DNA from: a virus
Length of the DNA stretch: 24,304 nt
IMG/VR virus record: IMGVR_UViG_3300020438_000268
Span: 1 to 24,304 of that record
Strand: one strand, 5' to 3'
Positions within the stretch are counted from its first letter, which is position 1; every line of letters begins with the position of its first letter. Under the pieces are notes generated by a model. The model searched no databases. It was not told the DNA's origin and saw only the letters and a program-made list of their open reading frames with translations. Shown piece after piece: positions 1 through 10,100 of this stretch. Position numbers and translations under genes: made by a program.

Positions 1-3000
1 AATCAACATTACTATAATTTCCATTAGCTTTATATCCAACTCCTCCAGTGCGAAGTTCGACAGTGGATATTTGACTTCCTACAGATTCAATAATTCCTTT
101 AGCATCAACTGAAACACTTGGTGAGGAACTATTTGCAGCAGTTACTTTTCTACCAGGAACCAAAATAGAACCCATACTTGAATTAGTAGTAATTCCTACT
201 TTTAATTTTCTAGGATATGTTTTAATTGTATTAGATAATGATGTTCTGAAATTATAATCATCACTTTCTAATGATGGATTATAAAATACTACATCAGCAA
301 TTTGATTCGTAATAAATTCACATTTATATAAAGTAAATTTAATATCTTGCTCTTGATTGGGTGTCCAAATGGTACCATTTTGAGATTTAAATAAACTACC
401 ACCAATATACTGTGAATTTACGTAATTTTGACTTCCTTCTGCAAGATTTTTAGTTTCGATAGTAACTTCATTCATTACAGATGTCCATACTTTATACTTA
501 ATACTATCTGCTGCCATAAGGACGATAGCATACTCTTGACCTGCCTCTAGGTAGATTGGTGATGGAAACTTAATATTAGTCGCTACAGAGGCATCTGCAG
601 AGGTTTTAATAATAGAATTATTAGAACTATCCAATTGAGAAGGATCTATAGTTACTTCGGCATAATCTTGTACTACTTGATTTGTTGGTGTACCAAGTTC
701 AACCGTTCTTATTTGAACAGTTAATTTTTCAGTTTCATCAATTTCATAGAAATATAAATCTATAGATGATAAGAATGCACCAGTTTCATCAACAACGAAA
801 GATTGTGCAAGAGGATCATCATGTTGTGGTTCTGGAGGTGGTCTTCTAACAATTGTAGTATATGTTTCTTGATTAACAATAATACCACTAGTAGAATAAT
901 CAGTCTCAGAAAAAGAAATCTCTGCTTCATCTCCAGGAATAACATCAATTTTATTTGTTTGAGATGCTGTTACTTTAAATGATTTAGTTCCAGTTGAGAA
1001 TCTTAATGATGGTGTTGGTATTCCTTGTGGATCTCTAAAAAAGAAAGAACCTAATACATCACCAAAAGTATCTGTTATTAATCTAATATTTGATACTTTT
1101 GCTTCTGCCTTAGATTTTTCACCAACTAATTTAATATCAGTTTCTAATCTACCATAAAAAGATGACTGTACTTCATTAGATAATGATGCTATGTCAACGT
1201 TCAACACTGTAGAAGAAGATGAATAGATAGATGCTAAATTAATAGTTTGATCATAAGGATTAACTGAATAAGTTGTGGTTGGAGTTGAATAATTGCCAGT
1301 TTTATGATTTGCTTGTGCTAATCTAAATTTTATTAATATATTACCATCAGAATCAATACCTATAACTGTTTCTTCTTTCTCAAATGAACCAGACTCCATA
1401 GTAACTTCTATTAATTTTGGAATAATATCTATTCCACTTCTACCATCAAAGAATGGATAATGTGTTGCAAATGCCTTTAAACCACCTGCAGAAAATCCAA
1501 CATTTCTCATACGAATATGTGTATCTGCTCCTCCACTACTATCAATAGTTGTTTCAAATTCGTTTGTATTAGCAACACCTGCGTTAACCTCAGCCAATGT
1601 CATCTGTTGACCTACAACAACTCTATCAGCACCTCTAATTTTTACTGTTCTAGTCCAATTATCTGAAGAAGGACTTAAATTCATTCTTCCCCTAAAAACA
1701 ACAATAGTAAATGGGTTTACATTTTCAATTCTAGATGCAAATGGATTCTTAATCCAATCCTTTTCCTCATATTTAAGTGTAATTAAATCTCCTGTTTTTT
1801 GTGCATTAGAATCTAATAACTCAGGATTATCATTCCAATCTATAATTCCTGTATTGAGTGATGGATTTATTGCAAGTTCTGGTTTAAATGTATAAAAATC
1901 AAGAGGAACAATCATCTCGGAATTTTTTCTATCGATAGCCATATTGCAATCTGGATTATCTCTATCCAAACGTTTTGCATTATTAAAATCATCAACAAAG
2001 AAACCAGTCTTAAATCTATCACCAGTTGCATCCTTTACTTGAAATGATTTTATATCTAACTCCAATAATGATAATGATGTAGTTTCTTCTAAATTAGATA
2101 CTCTTTCATCTAGTCTCCCAATATCTCTCATAGTATATCTCTTATTATCAACCATTGTAACATCTGCATCAGATGGATGATAAAGGTATGCGGGTAATTT
2201 CAATGTTGCAATATGCATTGAATCATCTAACAAAGATGGTTCGGAAGGAGTTATTGAAGAAACGCCTTTTGTTACACTAAATACACCACCTTTACCTAAA
2301 ACTAATTTATCAATTCTAGGTAAATAAAAACTATAAGATAGTGAGGTAGAACTGTTTGGTGCAGGAACTCTTGTTGCTGTTGCTCCAGATGCACTATATT
2401 GTCTACTACTATCTGCAAAAGGTGATCTAACTGAACTTGTAAACTCTGATACTCTAGGTCTAAAATCGATAGTATCAGATGCTCTAATTCCATCTATAGA
2501 TGGAATATCTTTAAGATATCTTTCACTATCATAAGAATTTACAGTAAATACATCTCCAGTATCACTAGATGGTATAGTATAATGATTATATACTATCGTT
2601 AATTTCTTAGATGGTCCTGAAGTATTTTTTCTTCTAACAATTCTAGAATAATCATAAAACTGTTCTTTTTGCCCTTTATTTAAAATGTAACTATCACTAA
2701 TATCCAAATAAGTTCCAAGTTCTATACTTTGAATAATAGTGATAATATTTGATTCACTAAATGTTACTTCTTCACCTGCTTTAAATTTATTATCGTTTAA
2801 ATAACAGATTTCAACATTATTTGCTCCACTTCTAGTAACTAATTGAGCAATTGCTTTAGATTCTGATCCTACAATTTTTTCTCCCAATATGGTATTTGTA
2901 TCTAATCCTAAACCAGAAACAAATACTAACTTATCAAAAATTGGAGCATTAGCATCCTTAGATTCATACACTGCAACCACTTCGGAAACATCTGGAACAT

Positions 3001-5455
3001 TCAAAGATATTTCTTCATCTTCCACACGCAATCCATAAAAATCATTCTGCGTCATTCCAGTAGATGATGTGGTTACACCAGATCTACATCTAGTTACATT
3101 AAGTTTAGTACTTCTAATAAATTGTTTATCTTTATTTGAAATTGAATTTTTTTCTAAAGTAACATTAACAGTACATTCTTTATTTTCTAAACCACTCAAT
3201 TCAACTTGAGTAAAGTTGTTTATTAATTTAAATTGATCGGATGTTAAATCTTCAATACTACCATCAAAATAACTAACAGAATAATGTTGGGTATCAAAAG
3301 GAACAAAAAATGCACTACTTATCCCTGTAGGAATACTAAGTGTTAATGCACCACTAGAAGGAGTTACTGGTCCTATTTGTTCTGCTAAACCTAACGTTGA
3401 ATTTGATAGACTAACATCAGAAACGTCTGTATTGTCTAAAGGAATATACAATCCTGCATTTTCATCATTAACTATTGCTGGTGCAGCAAGAGATGCAGTA
3501 ACAGTACCAACACCAATACCACCCACACATACTCCACTTACATTTGAAACTGCTTCAAGTCCAACAGTTGCTCCATTATTACTGACAGATTTAACTCTAT
3601 TAAATCTAGGAGATGCATCACCTTGAATTTGATATTTAATAATACTACCAATTTTAAGTGTTGAAAATTTAGCACCAGGAGAGGTTAAATTAGTTCCATC
3701 TACATTAATTTGTAGATTTTGACTATTATTTAATATTGGTCTATCTCTAAGTACGGTATCAGCAACAAAATCTGTAGAAAAACCAGTAAATGAAGAAGAA
3801 TCTTGATATACAGATCTTATATCTTCTGCACCAAATGCACTTATAATTCCAATAGTTCTAGAATTTTCTTCCAATCCATTAATTAAAATCTGCTCACCAA
3901 CAATAAATTTACCTGAAGTTTCTGATAATGTAATTGATGTACCAGCAGCATTCAAATTAACATAACCAGAAGCACCACTACTCTTACCCTTTATATAAGA
4001 AGTAGCAGGGCATTGGGATGCTGATAATGCTGAATTTAATGTTAATTGGGTATAAGTTTGAATATCATACAAATATAAATCCCATTCACTAGCAGCATCA
4101 CTATAAGCAGAGTTTCTTAATCCACATGAATATACTCTTGCAGTTCCTATGCCTATTCCTGTTCCAGATGTTGTAGAATTTTTTCTCTGATCATGTAATG
4201 TTACTACATTAGAGTCATTATTGATACCAACCAATGGAGTTCCACTAACATTATTAACTCTCAATAGATTACCCATCTTAAATAAGATATTTCCAGACGA
4301 TACAGTCTGCGTATCTCTAGGTTTATCTACATCTATTACACTAGATCCAACACTAACTACACGATGTCCTTTAACATATGCTTTTCCTGAAGATACCACA
4401 GTACAAAATGTATCTTCAGATGGTGTATTTCCATCCTGTGTAGATTCGTTTGATTGATATATTCCTTCATTTGATATATTATCATTTAAAGATTCGGACA
4501 ATTCTACATCAAAATTATCTAATGAATAATTTCCAGATTCTTCAAAAGTTCTTTTTGAAAGATATTCATCTATTATAGAATATTGACTTGAATTAATTAA
4601 TCTCTTTAGTTCACCATTCTCTACTCTAACTAATTCAATAAAACTAGTATCATTAAAATCTGTTAATGATTTTTTTGTTAAAGTTGTACTAATTTTTAAT
4701 CTATCAGCACCTGGTGCTGCGTAATTAGAAAATCCTCTAGCATTATCATATAATGATGCATCATCTTTTGCAGTTACAATTGATTCTAATACATTAAATC
4801 CAACTCTATATGATGGTGTATTTGAATATGGATCTAAAACTACTGTATCATCAGTTACTTCTACAAAATTTCCTCTTATAAAATAAACTCCACTTCTAAT
4901 TGATACAGAACTGCCTGTTGCTGCAGCATTTAATGATACTAAAGTAGCTACAGTATCTCCTATATCTATTGTAGTATTTCCGTAAACAACAGTTTCTTCT
5001 GCTATTAAAACTTCACCATCTAATAATTCTGATGATGAACTATTAGTTCCCCCAGTCTTATACTTTACAAATAAAGTTAAATCTGTAATATCAGTAGAAT
5101 CTGATGGTAACTTATAATCAATAACTATTACTTTTATACCCGAATTCTGACCTTTAAGAATTTTTCCTTTTAATTCCTTAACATATAAAGAAACTGGTAA
5201 TCCTAAATGTTCCGAATCTAACCTTATCGAATAGTATTCTGAATCATAATTAAGATTACCAGGTATAACCATAGCACCATCTTTAAAGATGTGTCTACCA
5301 AATTTTTCTATTTGATTTTGTGCTATAGATTGTAGAGATGTTAATTCTCTTGCTTGAACAGGTCTTCCTGGTCTAAATAAAACCTTATGAAAATTTTTAT
5401 CATCACTGAAATCATCATAGTAAGGATTTATATTTAAATTAGTCTTTTGTGGCAT
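1..5455 (-). CDS. DUF4815-type virion structural protein (3' end outside window)
   Basis: Partial gene: the ATG is at 5455-5453 and the frame stays open to the left edge, giving about 1818 residues with no stop. The N-terminus (MPQKTNLNINPYYDDF, then a PGRPVQARELTSLQ stretch and GRHIFKDGAMVIPG) is the hallmark of the DUF4815 family, found in tail or baseplate proteins of marine T4-like phages. Near residues 1546-1650 is a second recognisable block: DPLAQSFVVDE, a beta-rich stretch with QIRTVELG, then SPIYLEAGQEYAIVLMA. Similar blocks occur in phage fibre-like proteins. At the window edge a Gly-Gly-Val-Gly-Tyr repeat begins (32-49), also seen in gp8 and the gp7-like giant. The gene starts 3 bases after the gp8 stop, so it is probably co-transcribed with gp8. 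It occupies the place of T4 genes 9/10. Family assignment is confident; the exact role (peripheral baseplate or fibre attachment) is inferred. Confidence 0.88.
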   Translation of the reverse strand, partial: MPQKTNLNINPYYDDFSDDKNFHKVLFRPGRPVQARELTSLQSIAQNQIEKFGRHIFKDGAMVIPGNLNYDSEYYSIRLDSEHLGLPVSLYVKELKGKILKGQNSGIKVIVIDYKLPSDSTDITDLTLFVKYKTGGTNSSSSELLDGEVLIAEETVVYGNTTIDIGDTVATLVSLNAAATGSSVSIRSGVYFIRGNFVEVTDDTVVLDPYSNTPSYRVGFNVLESIVTAKDDASLYDNARGFSNYAAPGADRLKISTTLTKKSLTDFNDTSFIELVRVENGELKRLINSSQYSIIDEYLSKRTFEESGNYSLDNFDVELSESLNDNISNEGIYQSNESTQDGNTPSEDTFCTVVSSGKAYVKGHRVVSVGSSVIDVDKPRDTQTVSSGNILFKMGNLLRVNNVSGTPLVGINNDSNVVTLHDQRKNSTTSGTGIGIGTARVYSCGLRNSAYSDAASEWDLYLYDIQTYTQLTLNSALSASQCPATSYIKGKSSGASGYVNLNAAGTSITLSETSGKFIVGEQILINGLEENSRTIGIISAFGAEDIRSVYQDSSSFTGFSTDFVADTVLRDRPILNNSQNLQINVDGTNLTSPGAKFSTLKIGSIIKYQIQGDASPRFNRVKSVSNNGATVGLEAVSNVSGVCVGGIGVGTVTASLAAPAIVNDENAGLYIPLDNTDVSDVSLSNSTLGLAEQIGPVTPSSGALTLSIPTGISSAFFVPFDTQHYSVSYFDGSIEDLTSDQFKLINNFTQVELSGLENKECTVNVTLEKNSISNKDKQFIRSTKLNVTRCRSGVTTSSTGMTQNDFYGLRVEDEEISLNVPDVSEVVAVYESKDANAPIFDKLVFVSGLGLDTNTILGEKIVGSESKAIAQLVTRSGANNVEICYLNDNKFKAGEEVTFSESNIITIIQSIELGTYLDISDSYILNKGQKEQFYDYSRIVRRKNTSGPSKKLTIVYNHYTIPSSDTGDVFTVNSYDSERYLKDIPSIDGIRASDTIDFRPRVSEFTSSVRSPFADSSRQYSASGATATRVPAPNSSTSLSYSFYLPRIDKLVLGKGGVFSVTKGVSSITPSEPSLLDDSMHIATLKLPAYLYHPSDADVTMVDNKRYTMRDIGRLDERVSNLEETTSLSLLELDIKSFQVKDATGDRFKTGFFVDDFNNAKRLDRDNPDCNMAIDRKNSEMIVPLDFYTFKPELAINPSLNTGIIDWNDNPELLDSNAQKTGDLITLKYEEKDWIKNPFASRIENVNPFTIVVFRGRMNLSPSSDNWTRTVKIRGADRVVVGQQMTLAEVNAGVANTNEFETTIDSSGGADTHIRMRNVGFSAGGLKAFATHYPFFDGRSGIDIIPKLIEVTMESGSFEKEETVIGIDSDGNILIKFRLAQANHKTGNYSTPTTTYSVNPYDQTINLASIYSSSSTVLNVDIASLSNEVQSSFYGRLETDIKLVGEKSKAEAKVSNIRLITDTFGDVLGSFFFRDPQGIPTPSLRFSTGTKSFKVTASQTNKIDVIPGDEAEISFSETDYSTSGIIVNQETYTTIVRRPPPEPQHDDPLAQSFVVDETGAFLSSIDLYFYEIDETEKLTVQIRTVELGTPTNQVVQDYAEVTIDPSQLDSSNNSIIKTSADASVATNIKFPSPIYLEAGQEYAIVLMAADSIKYKVWTSVMNEVTIETKNLAEGSQNYVNSQYIGGSLFKSQNGTIWTPNQEQDIKFTLYKCEFITNQIADVVFYNPSLESDDYNFRTSLSNTIKTYPRKLKVGITTNSSMGSILVPGRKVTAANSSSPSVSVDAKGIIESVGSQISTVELRTGGVGYKANGNYSNVD

Positions 5456-5458
5456 TTT

Positions 5459-7090
5459 TTAGAATTCCAGAATGATTTTAACGTCTTCTTTTTGTCTTGG
5501 ATCTCGGGTAACCAATTTCCTATTGTCTAGGTAGAGAACATCTCCCGACCCTTTATTTATCTCGGCAGAAGAAATACCATCATTGAATTCAACACCAAGA
5601 TCTATAATCTTGTTTCCAGTTGGATTTGTAGTAACACCAGAGAATGATGTATTTATTCCTGCACTAAAACCACCACCAGATTTTTGTATCTGATCTGATG
5701 ATAATGCTTGGAATTGGTATATCTTTCCAGTAGAAGGATTTGCCATAGAAGTAATCCCAGATTGATCTGTTTGATCACCAGTAGACTGATTAAAATACAA
5801 AGATCTATCTTGATAATACTTCAATACTGCTACCTTAGGATTTGCTGATATTTCATCATATGAAACAACATATCCTTTTGCTTCACCAATTTTACTTCCA
5901 TCTTGCTTAATATCTTGGAAAATTATATCTCCAACAGAAATAGTACCAGATGTAGAATTTAATAATACTGAAGATACTGAAGAGAATTGATTTTCAGTAA
6001 ATACTTGAGTTGATCCTATAGATGTTGGATTTTTTACTATTCCAATTTGTGCAAATTTTGTATCTATTGGAAAATCCTTTGTAGAATCATCAAATCTTGA
6101 ATAAATCAAAACTTTATCTGCACCCAATTCCTTATATAAATCACTACCATGTCCTTTTGCAGGAGGAATAATAGGTATTAATTTTGCAGGTGTATTTGCT
6201 TGAATAGCACCTGTGGATATTCCAGATAAATCAACCATACCATAACTATATCCTTTACCACCAGCAGAAACCGTAATATTGGATATTTTTGTTTGATTAA
6301 TATCAACAACAACTTTAGCCCCTTCACCATCCCCTACAATATTAAATTCACCACCATTTCCATTATAACCATTACCTGGATTATCAATGTATACAGTTTT
6401 AATTTGATTATTATTTAAAGTAGAATCTCCATTTTCTCTAACATTTTGTATTTGAGTTTCTGTTGAAGATTCCCAATCATTTGGTAAAGGTACATACTCA
6501 GTTGAATCAAATTTTATAATATCACTTGGATTGACAGAGAACAAATATTTCCAAACATAACCATCATCAGTGGCACCTGATGCCCTAGTAGGTTCTAAAC
6601 TTGTAAATAATGGTTCATTATTAGAAGGTTTACCTTGAGTATTTGCAACACCAGTAGATCCATTCTCAATACAAGTATAAACTCTAAAATCCTTGTTTAT
6701 TACAAAATAATTAGCATCGTATAATCTAGTAGCACCTGTTAATGGAGCTTGCTTTCCAGTAGCACTACTATAATCATGTCGATATATTTCATACTTAGTT
6801 CCTTGAGTCCAAGTTAACTTTTTAACAACCCGTCTAATATTATCACTTGTAATTTTTCTACCAAAAATCATAGTGTCACCAACATGGTGTTCATAATTAA
6901 AATTATCAACAGGATTTAAAGGAGACGCATTCCAAGTATTATTATCGTATGCTCTACCATATGCACTATTACCTATTCCTGGATTTGTCAATCCAACAAA
7001 AACATAATAGGAATTCTGAGTGTTATTTACATCACCCAGAAAATTACTTGCATTCGCAATTCTGAATTGATCTGTTACAATAGCAGCCAT
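5459..7090 (-). CDS. 8: Baseplate wedge subunit gp8
   Basis: 543 aa, against about 334 aa for T4 gp8, a wedge component that binds gp7 and gp10. The N-terminus MAAIVTDQFRIANASNFLGD is typical of cyanophage gp8. Near residues 172-186, DGYVWKYLFSVNPSD matches the DGYVWEYLF stretch of T4 gp8 and is followed by TEYVPLPND (T4: NEYIVVP). The C-terminus GDVLYLDNRKLVTRDPRQKE resembles the T4 ending (GEMIYMENRPPI), and both proteins finish with a short hydrophobic strand. The extra length lies partly between these blocks. Residues about 234-285 hold two Gly-x-Gly-Tyr units (GNGYNGNGGEF and GGKGYSYG) that match repeats in the neighbouring giant protein. The gene is preceded by its own late promoter 20 bases upstream and is separated from the next gene by 3 bases. 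Confidence 0.93.
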   Translation of the reverse strand: MAAIVTDQFRIANASNFLGDVNNTQNSYYVFVGLTNPGIGNSAYGRAYDNNTWNASPLNPVDNFNYEHHVGDTMIFGRKITSDNIRRVVKKLTWTQGTKYEIYRHDYSSATGKQAPLTGATRLYDANYFVINKDFRVYTCIENGSTGVANTQGKPSNNEPLFTSLEPTRASGATDDGYVWKYLFSVNPSDIIKFDSTEYVPLPNDWESSTETQIQNVRENGDSTLNNNQIKTVYIDNPGNGYNGNGGEFNIVGDGEGAKVVVDINQTKISNITVSAGGKGYSYGMVDLSGISTGAIQANTPAKLIPIIPPAKGHGSDLYKELGADKVLIYSRFDDSTKDFPIDTKFAQIGIVKNPTSIGSTQVFTENQFSSVSSVLLNSTSGTISVGDIIFQDIKQDGSKIGEAKGYVVSYDEISANPKVAVLKYYQDRSLYFNQSTGDQTDQSGITSMANPSTGKIYQFQALSSDQIQKSGGGFSAGINTSFSGVTTNPTGNKIIDLGVEFNDGISSAEINKGSGDVLYLDNRKLVTRDPRQKEDVKIILEF

Positions 7091-7109
7091 ATCATCTAGC
7101 TTTTTTCTA

Positions 7110-7117
7110 TATTTATA
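7110..7117 (-). promoter_or_regulatory. T4-type late promoter TATAAATA upstream of gp8
   Basis: The minus strand reads TATAAATA, an exact match to the T4 late promoter recognised by the gp55 sigma factor (established for T4 and found upstream of structural genes in cyanomyoviruses). It lies in the 51-bp gap 7091-7141 between the gp7-like stop and the gp8 start, with the box about 20 bases upstream of the ATG. I see no hairpin terminator in this gap, so read-through from the giant gene is also likely. Confidence 0.72.
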
Positions 7118-7141
7118 CTATTTTTTGAAGTGTACATAATA

Positions 7142-10100
7142 TTAGGCGGTATCTTTAGATTCAAGTGCTCCAGTATCCCTAATACCAGCATTCCTTCTTT
7201 GTATATATGGGAAGGTAGATAACCCACTATCAACAGTCAATCCACTAACTCCAATAGCAATTGGGTTAGCAGAAGATCTTGTTGTTATTCCAGTTATTGT
7301 ACCCCATGAGAAAGATCCAAGTTTTCCAGCACTATCATAAGTATTAATACCAGTAACAGGTGAACCAGGATCTACATTTGCAATAAATTCACATCTATTT
7401 CCAGAACCAGGATTAGTCACAGAATTAACTCTATAGATATTATCTAAGAAAGTAGTACCAATTCCAACAACTGCACCATCATCATATATTGACGTTACTC
7501 CAGAACCAACATTAGTATTAAATATGACTATTGGATGTCCTGTTTTTAATGTAGCAACTACTTCACCAGCAACCCTTTCAACAAAGAATTTTAATGCAAG
7601 AGGATTACTTCCTGTACCAGTTGTTGTTGATATTCCAGTAATTATTCCAGAGAATCCACCTAAACCACTAATTCCTCTAACTTCTTCAAACTTAAATGAT
7701 GGAAGAGGTGCTAATACTTGAGGTGGATTTGATTCACTATATCCTCTTCCAGGATTTGTAACATCAACTGATGATATAGAACCATCAGTAATATTTGCAG
7801 TTCCAAGGGCAATAGGATCAACACCAACTCCTGATAAACCAGATGGTGGTAATCCAATTGAAACCGAAGTTGTTGCTCCAACATAACCTAAACCACCATC
7901 AACAACTGAAATAGAACTAACAGTACCAGCAGCAGACACAACAGCAGTTAGAGAAGCAGCAACAGGGTCTACAGGGTCTATAACAAATGCATTTATGCTA
8001 AGAGGAGTATCTCCTTCATAATTAAATAAATCGGTAGAATCAACAAAGAAAGTAGTATCCGTTATTGAAAAATCAGAAATTATTCCAGCATTAGGAAATA
8101 TTAGAGGTTCAATTGATGCTCTGGATTTATAAACCACCTCACCACCAATGATTTTATCAGTTTTTTGTTTAGTCCATTTTATTGGATTTGCTGGTTTATC
8201 AACATCTATACCTAAACCATAATATAAATTTGTTTCAATAGTATCTGATGTTGTTATTCCTACAATAACTCTTTCATCCTGTGTAATACTTTCAGAACCA
8301 GTAATATTCTTAACATCATTTTTTATTATTTGTACATTATCACCAGATTTTATAGTTTCTGGTACATCAACATAAACACTATCTTCACCATTTGTCCCTT
8401 TATAGAAGAAAATAGATAAATTATCTTCTGGATCTGGAGCTTCTGTAAATAATATTGATGTTCCTCCACCAAAATTATAAGATTCACCTGGAACTTGGAC
8501 AACTCCATTAACAAAAATTAATAAACAAGAATCTAAATCAATTTCTTGAGAATCTTTATCAGATGGATCGGTTTGGAATGATACCAATTCAGTATTATAA
8601 TAAAGAGGAAATCTTCTTCTAATACCATTCTGTAAAGGTTTAACAGAATCAATATAATCAAAATCACCAACATTCCAACATGCAAATTTATCAGTAAATA
8701 TTTCATTAACTGTTAATTTAAAATCAGTAACTAATGATGAATAATATCTACTAGTTACTAATCCAGTAGGTCTAAATACATCCCCTTCCTCAAAAGCATA
8801 ACCTGTTCTACTAATTTTATAACTTTGAACCGCATGTGCAACAGAACCTATACCAGTTGTCTGAGATGCACCAACTTCAACATCTATTAATAATGCATTT
8901 CCAGTATCTGTAGTCTGTCCAATACCACGTCTAGATATACCTTCTATTGGCATATTTTGATAGAATGGTGTAGGGCATTGAACTATTGGATTAACATATC
9001 CACTTCCACCTTCCACAACATTAAATGATAATGCTCCACCAGTCCCATGAGGTGATTTACCAACATTTATTGTAAATTTAGTAGTACTTAAGACTTCTTC
9101 TACACCTAAAACTGCATTATAAGCAGGATCAGAACCACCAGTAACTTTTGATACTCTAGGATAATAATGATTTGATACATGATTATCTTGGGCACAAGTA
9201 AAGTTTAATCCACCAGTAATAATTCCAACAGTGTTATTTGCTTTTTGTATTCCACTCGCTGCTGCTGATACAAAATTGTGTGTTGTTACATTTGTGGATG
9301 GTATAGTATCTAAAACTTGTATTTCAAACATTTGTAAGGTGGTATTACCAATTGCCACCCACTTATTATAAATTGGATCTCCAACTCTTGGATAATAATG
9401 ATTAGAAGTATAATTATCTTTATCACATGTAAATGTTAAAGAATTTTTAGCAAGTTTAACATAATCACCAGTAACAAAATTATGATTATTTACTGTTGTT
9501 AAAGTCATAATACCCGAATGTGGGTTATACTTAGCATTTGTTGCTGTTTGGAATCCAGATGCTACTAATCCATGTGCACCTGTAGTAGTAATTGTCAATA
9601 TCCCTACTAATGGATTATATTCAGTACCAGTTGTTGCTGTAAGAGCACCACCACCTCCAATAGTAATAGAACCAACTCCAGAATTTACAAATCTATGCTC
9701 ATTAAAATCAATAACTTGAGCAGTAATACTTGCTCCAGCACCAGCACCACCACCAGGACCAACATTAACTGAAATAGTGTCAACAGTTGTTGCTCCAATT
9801 GATATGGAAATATCATGTGCAGGATCTGTTGTACGTGGATAATTATGATTAGTTGTAAAATTATCTTTAGAACAAGTAAAGACTATTGAGTTAGTTGCAA
9901 TACCAACAGTATTTGCTGTTGTTAATCCATGAGAAGGTATAGTTAGAATTAAAGTACCAGTAGATGATTCATATGTTGCATTTGTAGGTGTAAGAGAAGA
10001 ACCAACATTTGGTGTTATTGATGCATCATCTGCAGATACAAATCTATGTTCATAAGATTCATCAACTATACCAATTCTAATAATACCTGAACCATCTGTA

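Noticed and set aside
760-948. 62-aa minus-strand open frame rich in Leu/Ile
   Set aside because: Lies in another frame inside the DUF4815 gene. Its Leu/Ile/His-rich composition is what an out-of-frame reading of this AT-rich gene gives, and no ribosome site or promoter is seen.
4221-4457. 78-aa plus-strand open frame
   Set aside because: Opposite strand of the DUF4815 gene, Thr/Leu/Pro-rich antisense translation, no Shine-Dalgarno, and no other plus-strand gene in the window.
5554-5561. GATAAATA, one mismatch from a late promoter, upstream of the DUF4815 gene
   Set aside because: It lies within gp8 coding sequence (Glu-Ile-Asn-Lys), 98 bases from the next start, and differs from the consensus at the first base. 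Similar near-matches are common in this AT-rich DNA.
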